A stretch of 64,000 nucleotides of DNA from an uncultured Veillonella sp. (GCA_902477915.1 CABSJA010000005.1:1-64000), one strand, 5' to 3'. Counted from the first letter of the stretch, positions 33,817-43,947 are shown. Program-made: numbers and translations. Notes: a model not told the origin generated them from the sequence alone.

Positions 33817-35087
33817 TGGCTATTAGAAAACCAAGAGGTACACAAGACTTTTTGCCAGAGCAAATGATAAATTGGCACTATATTGAACAACGTATGCGTG
33901 AAATTTGTAGAGTATACGGGTTCAATGAAATTCGCACACCTGCCTTTGAAGATACTAAATTATTCTTGCGCGGTATCGGTGAAACGACAGATGTAGTACA
34001 AAAGGAAATGTATACATTTACTACAGGCGATGACGGTGGCTCTAGCTTCACATTGCGTCCTGAAAATACCGCATCTGCTGTACGTGCATACTTAGAAAAT
34101 AAAGTATATGGTAAAGAAGGCCTTACAAAATGGTATTACATGGGACCTATGTTCCGTCATGATAAACCACAAGCAGGTCGTTACCGTCAATTCCATCAAT
34201 TTGGTGTAGAGGTACTAGGCTCTCAATCTCCAGTTGTAGATAGTGAAGTTATCTGCATGGTTGTACAATTGTTGAAAGACTTTGGCCTTAAAGACCTCAA
34301 TGTAGAGGTGAACTCTGTAGGTTGCCCAACATGCCGCCCTGTATATCGTGAAAAATTAATTGAATTTTTTGAACCTAAAAAAGAACAATTATGTAGCGAT
34401 TGCCAAGAACGTTTATATAAAAATCCGTTGCGTATCTTGGATTGCAAAAATGAAACATGTAAATCCTTGTCCGTAGGTGCTCCTGAAATTCACGAACATT
34501 TATGTGAAGAGTGTCATGATCACTTTGAAGAATTGAAGACATATTTAACGGCTGCCAATGTGCAATATACATTGAACCCTCGCCTTGTACGTGGTCTTGA
34601 TTATTACACAAAGACAGCATTCGAAGTACAATACACTCCATTAGGCGCACAAAGTGCCGTAGCAGGTGGTGGTCGTTACGATGGCCTTGTAGAGGAACTT
34701 GATGGTCCTCATACGCCAGCCATTGGCTTTGCCATGGGGATGGAACGTTTGCTATTAGCTCTTGAAAAGCAAAACTTGTTGCCTGAACCAACTGTTGAGC
34801 CTTCTGCATTTGTGGTGGCTCTTGGTGATGCGGCTAAGGTAGAAGCTTTCAAAATTTGCCAAGTATTACATGATGTATATGTAACCGTTGAAATGGACGG
34901 ACAGGGCAAGAGTATGAAGGCACAATTAAAATATGCTAACAAAATTAATGCAAAATATGTTATCATATTGGGTGATGATGAATTGGCTCGTGGGGAAGCC
35001 ATAATCCGATTCATGGAAACTAGTGAACAAGAAACTGTTCCACTTGATACAGTTTCTGAACGTATAACTTCTTTGGTGAAAGGATGA
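33816..35087 (+). CDS. hisS: Histidyl-tRNA synthetase
   Basis: The 423-residue class II synthetase starts with MAIRKPRGTQDFLPEQ and shows motif 2 (FRHDKPQAGRYRQFHQFGVE), the histidine loops LVRGLDYYTKTAFE and AVAGGGRYDGL, and a C-terminal anticodon-binding domain. ATG 33816 is chosen because GGGAGG sits seven bases upstream; it overlaps the hemZ stop. A four-cysteine patch (CSDC..CKNETC..CEEC) in the insertion suggests a zinc-binding knuckle, seen in some Firmicute HisRS. It is coupled to aspS by an ATGA overlap. Confidence 0.97.
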   Translation: MAIRKPRGTQDFLPEQMINWHYIEQRMREICRVYGFNEIRTPAFEDTKLFLRGIGETTDVVQKEMYTFTTGDDGGSSFTLRPENTASAVRAYLENKVYGKEGLTKWYYMGPMFRHDKPQAGRYRQFHQFGVEVLGSQSPVVDSEVICMVVQLLKDFGLKDLNVEVNSVGCPTCRPVYREKLIEFFEPKKEQLCSDCQERLYKNPLRILDCKNETCKSLSVGAPEIHEHLCEECHDHFEELKTYLTAANVQYTLNPRLVRGLDYYTKTAFEVQYTPLGAQSAVAGGGRYDGLVEELDGPHTPAIGFAMGMERLLLALEKQNLLPEPTVEPSAFVVALGDAAKVEAFKICQVLHDVYVTVEMDGQGKSMKAQLKYANKINAKYVIILGDDELARGEAIIRFMETSEQETVPLDTVSERITSLVKG

Positions 35088-36901
35088 CAATTAGAATGGA
35101 AACAATGCAAGGCTTACACCGTACGCACGGTTGTGGCACCATCTCTGAACAAGAGGTAGGTAAAGAGGTCGTATTATGTGGTTGGGTAGAACGCCGTCGT
35201 GACCACGGTGGTTTGATTTTCTTGGATTTACGCGATCGTTCTGGCGTAGTACAAGTAGTAGCATCTCCAGATCATAACGTAGAATCTTTCCACAAAGCAG
35301 AGGATGTTCGTAATGAATATGTACTTTGTGTACGTGGTAAAATTACAAAACGTGATGAAGCTGCTATTAATCCAAACCTTCCTACAGGTGCATACGAAAT
35401 GTACTGTGAAGAGTTGCGCGTATTGAACTCCGCTAAAACTCCTCCATTCTATATCCAAGATGATATCGATGTAGATGAAAATATTCGTTTGAAATATCGT
35501 TACCTTGACTTGCGTCGTCCAGAAATGCAACGCAACTTGATTTTGCGTCACAAAGTAACGAAAGCAATGCGCGACTTCTTCGATAGCCGCGATTTCTTGG
35601 AAATTGAAACTCCAATGCTTACTAAATCTACACCAGAAGGCGCTCGTGACTATTTAGTACCTTCTCGTGTAAATGCTGGTACATTCTATGCATTGCCACA
35701 ATCTCCACAAATTTTCAAACAAATCTTGATGGTTGCTGGTTATGAAAAATACTTCCAAATCGTTCGTTGCTTCCGCGATGAAGATTTGCGTGCAGACCGT
35801 CAACCTGAGTTCACTCAACTCGACTTGGAAATGTCCTTCGTAGATGAAGAAGACATTTACTCCATGCTTGAAGAAATGATTGCTCATGTATTCAAAACTA
35901 CATTGGGCAAAGAAATTCCATTGCCTATGCCTCGTATTACATGGGATGAAGCAATGGATAAATACGGTTCTGATAAACCAGACCTTCGCTTCGACATGGC
36001 CTTTACTGATGTAACTGATCTTGTAAAAGATACAGAATTTAAAGTATTCCGCTCTGTAATCGATAACGGTGGTGTCGTTAAAGGTATCGTTGTACCTGGC
36101 GATGCTGGTATTCCACGTCGTGAACTTGATGACCTCGTTGAATATGTAAACCGTTACGGTGCAAAAGGCCTTGCATGGGCTTGCTTCAATGAAGATGGTT
36201 CCATCAAGTCTCAAATCATGAAGTTCTTAGGTGAAGATACAATCCGCAATATCGGTGAAAAAATGGGCGCTAAAGGTGGCGACCTTGTATTGATGATTGC
36301 TGATAAACCTGCAACTGTGGCACGTGCATTAGGCGAATTACGCCTTGAAATGGCACGCCGTATGAACATGATTGACCAAGATAAATTGGCATTCACATGG
36401 GTAACTGATTTCCCTATGTTCGAATATAACGAAGATGAAAAACGTTATGTTGCAATGCACCATCCATTCACAATGCCTCGTCATGAAGATCTTGATAAAT
36501 TGGAATCTGATCCTGGTAGCGTAAAAGCGATTGCTTACGATATGGTATTGAACGGTGTTGAAATCGGTGGCGGTTCCTTGCGTATTTACCAATCCGATGT
36601 ACAAGAAAAAGTATTCAAAGCTATTGGTTTATCTGAAGAAGAAGCTAAATCTAAATTCGGCTTCATGCTTGATGCATTCCAATACGGTGCACCTCCTCAT
36701 GCTGGTTGTGCATTCGGCCTTGATCGTCTTGTTATGTTGATGGCAAAACGTCAATCTATCCGCGACGTAATCGCATTCCCTAAAACTCAATCTGCTTCTG
36801 ATGTAATGAGCCAAGCTCCATCTGAAGTAGAACCTAAGCAATTAAAAGAGTTGCATATTAAACCAGATATCGAGGAAGAAGAAGAGCAATCTTTGGTGTA
36901 A
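35084..36901 (+). CDS. aspS: Aspartyl-tRNA synthetase
   Basis: The 605-residue class IIb enzyme has an N-terminal OB anticodon domain (VVLCGWVERRRDHGGLIFLDLRDRSG), class II motif 2 (FRCFRDEDLRADRQPEFTQLDLEM), the bacterial GAD insertion in the middle, and motif 3 (GLDRLVMLM). It charges tRNA-Asp, and also tRNA-Asn in bacteria lacking AsnRS. The ATG at 35084 overlaps the hisS stop; ATG 35096 is an alternative, since neither has ideal spacing to AAAGGA. The hisS-aspS pair is a standard Firmicute arrangement. Confidence 0.96.
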   Translation: MTIRMETMQGLHRTHGCGTISEQEVGKEVVLCGWVERRRDHGGLIFLDLRDRSGVVQVVASPDHNVESFHKAEDVRNEYVLCVRGKITKRDEAAINPNLPTGAYEMYCEELRVLNSAKTPPFYIQDDIDVDENIRLKYRYLDLRRPEMQRNLILRHKVTKAMRDFFDSRDFLEIETPMLTKSTPEGARDYLVPSRVNAGTFYALPQSPQIFKQILMVAGYEKYFQIVRCFRDEDLRADRQPEFTQLDLEMSFVDEEDIYSMLEEMIAHVFKTTLGKEIPLPMPRITWDEAMDKYGSDKPDLRFDMAFTDVTDLVKDTEFKVFRSVIDNGGVVKGIVVPGDAGIPRRELDDLVEYVNRYGAKGLAWACFNEDGSIKSQIMKFLGEDTIRNIGEKMGAKGGDLVLMIADKPATVARALGELRLEMARRMNMIDQDKLAFTWVTDFPMFEYNEDEKRYVAMHHPFTMPRHEDLDKLESDPGSVKAIAYDMVLNGVEIGGGSLRIYQSDVQEKVFKAIGLSEEEAKSKFGFMLDAFQYGAPPHAGCAFGLDRLVMLMAKRQSIRDVIAFPKTQSASDVMSQAPSEVEPKQLKELHIKPDIEEEEEQSLV

Positions 36902-37328
36902 AAACATAGGCAAGAATTGATTAAATTTGAAATGTCAAGACTTGTTAATTACGAATCTTTCTGATACTATTTATGTATAAGATATCCCTGCCATGTGCGT
37001 GTGATATCGCAGTTTTGAGCCAACACATTTACTTTGGGAGTCTGACTCTCGTCTGAACGTTACGCCCTTACGGGACAATTGCAGGATGAGGAGGACACCC
37101 ACCTGCCCTTGCAGGATCAAAACGCGGTACATTACGGCATGGTGGGGCTTTTTTGCGTGTAAAAATGACATGTCATGTCATATACTATATATAGAAAAGA
37201 CCAGCCAATATAGTTATTATAGGCTATTGATATATAGATTGTGTTCTTAATGAATACAATTTACTAGACTGTATAATTTATAAAACGTTAGAGTTAATAG
37301 ACAAGATGTTATGGATTGAGGTGATAGA
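36902..37328. other. 427-base gap between aspS and rarA, occupied by 6S RNA
   Basis: Apart from the 6S RNA (36981-37155) and its likely promoter (TTGTTA 36942-36947, spacer 17, TACTAT 36965-36970), the remaining 170 bases before rarA are AT-rich. A dyad ATGACATG/CATGTCAT is present near 37166-37180. No open frame has a ribosome binding site. Confidence 0.6.
36981..37155 (+). ncRNA. ssrS: 6S RNA
   Basis: 6S RNA binds RNA polymerase holoenzyme by imitating an open promoter. The 5' end CCCTGCCATG (36986-36995) pairs over ten bases, including wobbles, with CATGGTGGGG at 37138-37147, and an inner helix pairs GTTTTGA with TCAAAAC (near 37012 and 37117). A large interior region with short hairpins lies between, and a T-run ends the gene. 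The location between aspS and rarA is the same as for Bacillus subtilis 6S-1 (bsrA). Ends are approximate. Confidence 0.82.
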
Positions 37329-38630
37329 ATGGATAGTTTATTTGATATGACGCCCACCAATACGTATGAACCGTTACCGGTGCGTATGCGTCCTACCACA
37401 TTAGACCATTTATATGGTCAAGAAAAAGCGGTAGGGAAGGGGACTTTCTTACGAGCTATGGTTGAAAAGGATACAATTCCATCTATGCTTTTTTATGGCC
37501 CATGTGGAACGGGTAAAACTACACTAGCAGGTATTATTGCTAAGGTTAGCAATAGTCATTTTGTAAATTTAAATGCTACTAATGCGGGCATAGGTGAGTT
37601 GCGTAATATCATAGAGGATGCTCGTAAGCGGGTGCGATCTTTACAACAACGAACCATTTTATTCCTCGATGAAATTCACCGCTTTAATAAAAGCCAACAA
37701 GATGTGTTATTACCTTGTGTAGAGGATGGCACAATCATCCTCATTGGCGCTACCACAGAAAATCCATTTTTCGAGGTAAATAGACCTCTTTTATCTCGTC
37801 TAAGATTAATTACCCTAGAAGCGCTTACACCAAAGGCTATAGGCCAAATTTTGCGCCGTGCTATTACAGATGAAGAGGTAGGCCTTGGTAAACGGCATCT
37901 ACAGGTGACAGATGAGGTTCTTGAAGATGTAGGGATTTTCGTCAATGGCGATGGGCGTATGGCGTTAAATATTTTAGAGCAGGCAGCAGCAATGGTACCT
38001 GATGAAGGGGCTATTACTATAGAGGTCCTTGAAAAGGTCGTAGGCCGCCGTATTTATACATACGACAAAAAAGGCGATAGTCACTACGATACGATTTCTG
38101 CGTTTATTAAAAGTATGCGTGGTTCTGATGTACAAGCGACGGTTCATTATCTCGCTCGTATGATTGAAGCTGGCGAAGATCCAAACTTTATCGCTCGTCG
38201 TATCGTAATTTGTGCTGCTGAAGATGTAGGTTTAGCAGATCCTCAAGCTTTAATTCTCGCCAATGCAGCCGCTCAAGCCGCTCATATGGTAGGCTTCCCG
38301 GAAGCGCGCATTATATTATCTGAGGCGGCTTGTTATGTAGCCTTAGCGCCGAAAAGTAATTCTGCTTATATGGCAATCGATGCAGCCATTGCTGATGTGC
38401 GCCACAAGGATTGTGGACAGGTGCCAGATCATTTAAAAGATAGTCATTATAGTGGGGCTAGCAAACTAGGCCATGGGAACACTTATAAATATGCTCATAA
38501 CTATCCAAATGGCTATGTAAAGCAGCAGTATTTACCAACACCTCTTGTAGATGCTACATACTACAATGGTATTAAGAGAGGGAAAGAAGAACAGTTACTT
38601 CGTGACTGGGAGGAACGGCGTAAAAGTTAA
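37329..38630 (+). CDS. rarA: Replication-associated recombination ATPase RarA (MgsA)
   Basis: The 433-residue AAA+ protein of the clamp-loader type acts at stalled replication forks. It has Walker A GPCGTGKT (57-64), Walker B LFLDEIHRFNKSQQD, a sensor GATTENPFFEVN, and the C-terminal tetramerisation domain with AAEDVGLADPQAL and YKYAHNYPNGYVKQQYLP, which are diagnostic of RarA/MgsA/WRNIP1. It follows the 6S RNA gene, an arrangement shared with Bacillus. Confidence 0.95.
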   Translation: MDSLFDMTPTNTYEPLPVRMRPTTLDHLYGQEKAVGKGTFLRAMVEKDTIPSMLFYGPCGTGKTTLAGIIAKVSNSHFVNLNATNAGIGELRNIIEDARKRVRSLQQRTILFLDEIHRFNKSQQDVLLPCVEDGTIILIGATTENPFFEVNRPLLSRLRLITLEALTPKAIGQILRRAITDEEVGLGKRHLQVTDEVLEDVGIFVNGDGRMALNILEQAAAMVPDEGAITIEVLEKVVGRRIYTYDKKGDSHYDTISAFIKSMRGSDVQATVHYLARMIEAGEDPNFIARRIVICAAEDVGLADPQALILANAAAQAAHMVGFPEARIILSEAACYVALAPKSNSAYMAIDAAIADVRHKDCGQVPDHLKDSHYSGASKLGHGNTYKYAHNYPNGYVKQQYLPTPLVDATYYNGIKRGKEEQLLRDWEERRKS

Positions 38631-38712
38631 CTAAATACTTCGATATATGCTATAATATAATGATTAGTTAATTTACTGTAATGTTATATAAGTAAGGGGT
38701 TTGTATAGATTT

Positions 38713-41457
38713 ATGGCAGAAGAAAAAACTTCCACCAAAAAACGCAATACACGACGAAAGCGAACAAGTACAAAACAGCAAACTAAATCTCAAGGATTTT
38801 CCTTGCGTAGCGAAGTTAAAGGTTTAATTATCATTGCCTTTGCAGTTATTTCCCTGCTCGGATTCTTTGGCTTTGAACTCGGTCTTGTCGGTGAAATCTT
38901 AACAGGTATATTCCGCTACGGCTTCGGCCTAGGTGGGATTATTCCTTGTTTGTGTGTTTTCTGGGTAGGTTGGAGATTATTATATAAGGGGACATTTATT
39001 TCCATTACAAAACGAGGCATTGTAATGACCTTGTTTTTCTTATTCTTGTTAGCTCTCGTTCCGTTGTGGCGCGTTCCTGAGGGGCAGGAACTTATTACAA
39101 CACAATTGGCTAACCAAGGTGGTGTTGTAGGTGGCGCCATTGCTACATTCATGCGCACTTTATTAGGTAATTTAGGTGCTATTATTCTTGATGTATTCTT
39201 ATTGTTAGCCTTTGGTCTTCTTATTACTCGATTATCTTTGCGCAGTGGGTTGCAAAAGGCAGCGGATAAAACTCAAGTAGGTTTAGATGTAGCAAAAGAG
39301 GTAGCTGCTGAGAAGGTAGCCGTGGCGAAAGAGGTCTTTGAGGACTGGAATGAGCAACGTAAAGAGGCGGCGGCACAGCGTAAAGCCTATAATAGGGAAA
39401 AAGATACGCGCTTTGAAGATGCTGCAGACCAAGCATTAGATACTTTAGAAAAACGCGGCATTACTACTGATAGAGACAGCTTTGAAACTGATACCTCTGT
39501 AGAGGTGGAACCGATAGCGGATACAGTCACAACTGTGGAAACACCAAAGGCTCCTACATCTTGGAAAGAATTAGCCGAGATAGAGGCACGCAATCGAGCA
39601 GCAGAACAATTGGCGAATATTTCTGAAGCTTCTGGTGATGCGAAGTCTTATGATGCGGATGATTTCGATCAATTCTCAGATACTAGTAGATCTACTGGTG
39701 ATGATTATGTGTATGTTCCAGATGAGGATTATACATATACTCCAGATGAAGGATATTCCGATGATTCTGAATCAGGAGACAATACTCATGAGGACCAACC
39801 GGAGTTCACATATCAAAATACAACGATGGGTCCATTGGAAACTAACCATGCTGCCATAGCGTCTGCGGTGCCTGGAACAGGTGCTGCTGCAAGCTCTGTA
39901 AGTGCTGGTGCAGGTATGACTGGTATGAGCTTACAAGTACCGTCTACCATTAGTACTACAGAAGATACAGCACAAGTAGCAGTGTCTAAAGAGGGTCAAA
40001 TTCACCGTACCTATGATAGACCTTATCATTTCCCAAGCCTTGATATTTTGGCGAAAGGGAAGGGGAGTCAAAGCAATGGTGAAGAAGTAGCTCAAAACGC
40101 AATGATGCTTGAAAATGTATTGAGCAACTTTGGCATCACTGCTAAGGTCGTTAATGCAACACAAGGTCCAACTGTTACGCGTTATGAAATTGAACCTGCA
40201 CCGGGTGTAAAGGTTAGCCGTATCGTTAATTTAACAGATGATATTGCCCTTAATTTAGCGGCTCAACATATTCGTATGGAGGCTCCAATTCCTGGTAAAT
40301 CCGCTATTGGTATTGAGGTTCCTAATAAGACAACAGAGGCCGTGCATTTGCGCGATGTTCTTGATTGCAGTGACTTCAAGGATGCGCGTGGTGGCATTCC
40401 TGTTGGTCTTGGTAAAGATATTGCAGGGAAACCTGTTATTACAGACCTTGCGAAGATGCCTCACTTGCTTGTAGCAGGTACTACGGGTTCTGGTAAGTCT
40501 GTATGTGTTAATACCTTGATTTCCAGTATTCTTTTTAGTCGTAAACCGGAAGAGGTCAAGTTATTATTAATCGACCCTAAGATGGTTGAATTGTCTATTT
40601 ATAACGGCATTCCTCACTTGATGGCGCCAGTTGTAACAGACATGAAAAAAGCAGCTGCTGTATTGCGTTGGGCCGTTCGTGAAATGGAGGCTCGTTATAA
40701 AGCCTTTGCAGCATCTGGTAAACGAGATATTAAGAGTTATAACGAAGCGCATCCTAAGGCGGCTATGCCGTTGATTGTATTAATTATCGATGAGTTAGCT
40801 GACCTTATGATGACAGCTCCTGATGATATTGAAGAATCTATTAGCCGCTTAGCACAAATGGCGCGTGCTGCGGGTATTCACATGGTACTTGCTACACAAC
40901 GTCCATCTGTTAACGTTATTACCGGTTCTATTAAGGCCAATGTGCCGAGCCGTATTTCCTTTGCTGTAGGTTCTCAAATTGACTCTCGTACCATCCTCGA
41001 TATGGCGGGGGCAGAAAAATTACTTGGTAAAGGTGATATGTTGTTTGCTCCAATCGGGGCGAATAAACCAATTCGTGTACAAGGTGCATTTATCTCTGAT
41101 GATGAAGTTGAACATCTTGTGGAATTTGTAAAAGCTCAACGAGAACCAGAATATGATGATACTGTTACACAAGAGGCTGAAAAGGAAACAGAGAAAGAAT
41201 CATCTGAAGAAAATGATATTTACCGCGATGAATTATTAGAACGTGCTGTTAATCTCGTTATGGAATCTGGTCAAGCATCTGTATCTATGTTACAGCGTCG
41301 ATTCCGCATAGGTTATACTCGTGCGGCTCGCCTGGTAGATACGATGGAAGATCTTAAAATTGTTGGTCCTAGTATGGGCAGTAAGGCTCGAGAAATTTTG
41401 ATGAGCCCTGAACAAGCAAAGGCTCGATATTTCTCAGACTCCAATGATGAGCAATAA
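38713..41457 (+). CDS. ftsK: DNA translocase FtsK/SpoIIIE
   Basis: FtsK pumps chromosomal DNA through the septum and supports dimer resolution. The roughly 914-residue protein has a basic start, about four membrane helices (within about 35-180), a long acidic low-complexity linker rich in Asp, Tyr and Ser (about 310-400), and the RecA-type motor with Walker A GTTGSGKSVCVN and Walker B VLIIDELADLMM. A winged-helix gamma domain (SVSMLQRRFRIGYTRAARLVDTME) reads KOPS-like polarity sequences. ATG 38713 is preferred; AAGGGG at 38694-38699 is rather far, and TTG 38701 would be too near. Confidence 0.94.
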   Translation: MAEEKTSTKKRNTRRKRTSTKQQTKSQGFSLRSEVKGLIIIAFAVISLLGFFGFELGLVGEILTGIFRYGFGLGGIIPCLCVFWVGWRLLYKGTFISITKRGIVMTLFFLFLLALVPLWRVPEGQELITTQLANQGGVVGGAIATFMRTLLGNLGAIILDVFLLLAFGLLITRLSLRSGLQKAADKTQVGLDVAKEVAAEKVAVAKEVFEDWNEQRKEAAAQRKAYNREKDTRFEDAADQALDTLEKRGITTDRDSFETDTSVEVEPIADTVTTVETPKAPTSWKELAEIEARNRAAEQLANISEASGDAKSYDADDFDQFSDTSRSTGDDYVYVPDEDYTYTPDEGYSDDSESGDNTHEDQPEFTYQNTTMGPLETNHAAIASAVPGTGAAASSVSAGAGMTGMSLQVPSTISTTEDTAQVAVSKEGQIHRTYDRPYHFPSLDILAKGKGSQSNGEEVAQNAMMLENVLSNFGITAKVVNATQGPTVTRYEIEPAPGVKVSRIVNLTDDIALNLAAQHIRMEAPIPGKSAIGIEVPNKTTEAVHLRDVLDCSDFKDARGGIPVGLGKDIAGKPVITDLAKMPHLLVAGTTGSGKSVCVNTLISSILFSRKPEEVKLLLIDPKMVELSIYNGIPHLMAPVVTDMKKAAAVLRWAVREMEARYKAFAASGKRDIKSYNEAHPKAAMPLIVLIIDELADLMMTAPDDIEESISRLAQMARAAGIHMVLATQRPSVNVITGSIKANVPSRISFAVGSQIDSRTILDMAGAEKLLGKGDMLFAPIGANKPIRVQGAFISDDEVEHLVEFVKAQREPEYDDTVTQEAEKETEKESSEENDIYRDELLERAVNLVMESGQASVSMLQRRFRIGYTRAARLVDTMEDLKIVGPSMGSKAREILMSPEQAKARYFSDSNDEQ

Positions 41458-41505
41458 TTAAATGATTACGTTATGAGTTTTATGTAGATTAAGAGAGGAA
41501 CGAAA

Positions 41506-41958
41506 ATGGCTGAATTAGGCGAAGAATTACGACGTGAACGGGTAAGACGTAATCTAACCTTTAAAGATGTGGAGCAAGTGCTTCACATTAAGACAACCTA
41601 TTTGGAAGCTATCGAAGATGGCAAATATGACATCATTCCTGGTCAGGTCTACGTAAAAGGCTTTATTCGTAATTATGGTAATTATTTAGATCTTGATGGG
41701 GATCGCTTGGTGAAAGCCTACCAAAGCCAAGTAGGGGATATTGATACTTTTTCTTTACGCTCTGTGACGAGACAGAAAGCGCAATCGACACCAAATTTGG
41801 TGCAAAGTGAATTTGTTGAATATCAAACATCTAAAAAGCGCATGTCCTTAGAAACACGTCAACGTAAACGTCAACGCTCTATCGTACAAGAACGCATTAT
41901 TTTAGGCATAATTTTATTCTGTATGGCATTATTTTTACTATGGTTATTCCTTTTCTAA
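41506..41958 (+). CDS. RodZ-like helix-turn-helix membrane protein, short form
   Basis: The 150-residue protein has a RodZ-type N-terminal helix-turn-helix domain (LGEELRRERVRRNLTFKDVEQVLHIKTTYLEAIEDG, then YVKGFIRNYGNYLDLDG), a basic linker, and one C-terminal membrane helix (about 130-150). It ends at the membrane and lacks the usual extracytoplasmic RodZ domain. RodZ couples MreB filaments to the wall-synthesis complex. In this genome the mre operon lies 24 kb upstream. A direct MreB link is inferred from the fold alone. Confidence 0.85.
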   Translation: MAELGEELRRERVRRNLTFKDVEQVLHIKTTYLEAIEDGKYDIIPGQVYVKGFIRNYGNYLDLDGDRLVKAYQSQVGDIDTFSLRSVTRQKAQSTPNLVQSEFVEYQTSKKRMSLETRQRKRQRSIVQERIILGIILFCMALFLLWLFLF

Positions 41959-41988
41959 TAAAAGGAAAGAAAGGCATTTACTCAATCG

Positions 41989-43947
41989 ATGGATAGATTT
42001 TTAGTAACAGAACCTTCGGATATGAAGGAACGTGGCTGGGCCGAATTAGATTTCGTTCTCATCAGTGGGGACGCCTATGTAGACCATCCGTCCTTTGCTC
42101 CTGCCGTTATCGGCAGGTACCTAGAGTCCAAAGGCTATCGTGTAGGCATTATAGATCAACCAGATTGGAATGATGTAGAGGCTTTCAAAAAACTAGGTAA
42201 ACCGCGTCTAGCGTCCCTTGTTACAGCAGGGAATCTAGACTCAATGCTCAATAAATTTACGGCCGCAAAGAAGATTCGCCGTCAAGACGATTACTCACCA
42301 GGTGGTGAAGCTGGACATCGTCCAGATCGGGCTACCTTGGTATATGCAAACCGTATGAAGGAGGCTTACAGTGATGTGCCTCTTATTATCGGTGGCATAG
42401 AGGCATCTTTACGCCGCTTTGGTCATTATGATTATTGGTCAGATACTGTACGTCGTTCTATTTTAGTTGATTCTAAGGCCGATGTTCTTGTTTATGGTAT
42501 GGGTGAACTTCAAATCGTTGAACTAGCTGATTCGTTAGACCAAGGCAGATTTAAAGAGTCCTTGCCATCTATTCGCGGTATTTGCTATATGTCAAAGGAT
42601 ATCCCTACCATAGACTGTGTTGAGTGCCCGTCTTTTGAGGACATTAAAGCCGATAAGATGGCTTTTGCTGATGCATTCCGTATGCAGTATGATGAACAAG
42701 ATCCGTTCTATGGTCGTATAGTGGTACAAAAACATGGTGACCGATATGTCGTTCAAAACACGCCAGCATTGCCACTTACGCAAGAGGAGATGGATGGCGT
42801 ATATAATTTGCCGTATACTCGCAAGTGGCATCCTAAATATGATGATAAGGGCGGTGTACCAGCGTTAAGCGAAGTACAATTTAGCCTTGTTAGTCAACGT
42901 GGCTGCTTTGGTAGCTGTTCTTTCTGTGCCATTACAAATCACCAAGGTCGTATCATTCAAAATCGTAGCCATGAGTCTTTAATCGATGAAGCTCAGACTA
43001 TGATTAATATGGACAATTTCAAGGGCTATATTCACGATGTTGGAGGCCCTACGGCAAACTTCCGTCATTTAGCATGTGATAAACAAGCTGTATATGGCGC
43101 TTGTAAAGGCCGTACCTGTGCGGCTCCAGAGCCTTGTGAAAATCTTAATACAAATCACGATGATTATATTGCATTACTCCGTAAATTACGTAAGCTGAAA
43201 GGGGTAAAAAAGGTATTTGTTCGCTCTGGTTTGCGCTATGACTATGTGCTAGCAGATAACAATAAAGACTTTGTACGAGAGCTGTGTGAGTTTCACGTTA
43301 GTGGCCAATTGAAGGTAGCACCAGAACACGTATCTAAACGGGTTACCAATATGATGGGGAAAGCGGGTAAGGAAGAATTCCTTACTTTCAAATCTTGGTT
43401 TGAAGAGGCTAATAAAAAGCTTGGTAAGAAGCAATATTTAGTGCCATACTTTATGAGTTCTCATCCTGGTTGTGCCTTGGAAGATGCTATTGAATTAGCG
43501 GAGTTCTTGCGTGATCAACATATGTATCCAGAACAAGTACAGGATTTTATTCCTACACCGGGGAGCCTATCAACTTGTATGTACTATACGGGTATTAATC
43601 CTCTAGATGGAAAGCCTGTATACGTAGCCAAAAAAGGTAGAGATAAAGCTAAGCAACGTGCTTTAATGCAATATAAAAATATTGAAAATTATGATCTTGT
43701 AAAAGAAGCACTCATTGAAGCTAATCGGCGTGATTTAATTGGATTTGGACCAGAATGTCTGATTCCACCACGCCCAATTGGTCGCAATAGTAATCGTACT
43801 GGTACGGGCAGTGGCAACCGCAATAGTGTACAAGCTAATAATCGTCGCAGCGGACGTCAGTCAGGTGAGCAGCGTAGTAAGGGACGATCATCTCGCAGTG
43901 GTATGACTAAAGGTCGTCCATCCAACAAAAGCCGTGGTGGTCGTTAA
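41989..43947 (+). CDS. YgiQ-family radical SAM protein
   Basis: The 652-residue protein has an N-terminal B12-binding-like domain (LVTEPSDMKERGWAELDFVLISGDAYVDHPSF), a radical SAM core with CFGSCSFC, the HDVGGPTANFRHLAC segment and the C-terminal DUF3362 region (QVQDFIPTPGSLSTCMYYTG). This identifies the YgiQ/TIGR03904 family of unknown function. The last 60 residues are low complexity, rich in Arg, Ser, Gly and Asn, and likely disordered or RNA-binding. The ribosome binding site is AAAGGAAAG. Confidence 0.9.
   Translation: MDRFLVTEPSDMKERGWAELDFVLISGDAYVDHPSFAPAVIGRYLESKGYRVGIIDQPDWNDVEAFKKLGKPRLASLVTAGNLDSMLNKFTAAKKIRRQDDYSPGGEAGHRPDRATLVYANRMKEAYSDVPLIIGGIEASLRRFGHYDYWSDTVRRSILVDSKADVLVYGMGELQIVELADSLDQGRFKESLPSIRGICYMSKDIPTIDCVECPSFEDIKADKMAFADAFRMQYDEQDPFYGRIVVQKHGDRYVVQNTPALPLTQEEMDGVYNLPYTRKWHPKYDDKGGVPALSEVQFSLVSQRGCFGSCSFCAITNHQGRIIQNRSHESLIDEAQTMINMDNFKGYIHDVGGPTANFRHLACDKQAVYGACKGRTCAAPEPCENLNTNHDDYIALLRKLRKLKGVKKVFVRSGLRYDYVLADNNKDFVRELCEFHVSGQLKVAPEHVSKRVTNMMGKAGKEEFLTFKSWFEEANKKLGKKQYLVPYFMSSHPGCALEDAIELAEFLRDQHMYPEQVQDFIPTPGSLSTCMYYTGINPLDGKPVYVAKKGRDKAKQRALMQYKNIENYDLVKEALIEANRRDLIGFGPECLIPPRPIGRNSNRTGTGSGNRNSVQANNRRSGRQSGEQRSKGRSSRSGMTKGRPSNKSRGGR

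Noticed and set aside
33780..33830. T-box leader before hisS-aspS
   Set aside because: hisS overlaps hemZ, leaving no leader; no T-box sequence is present.
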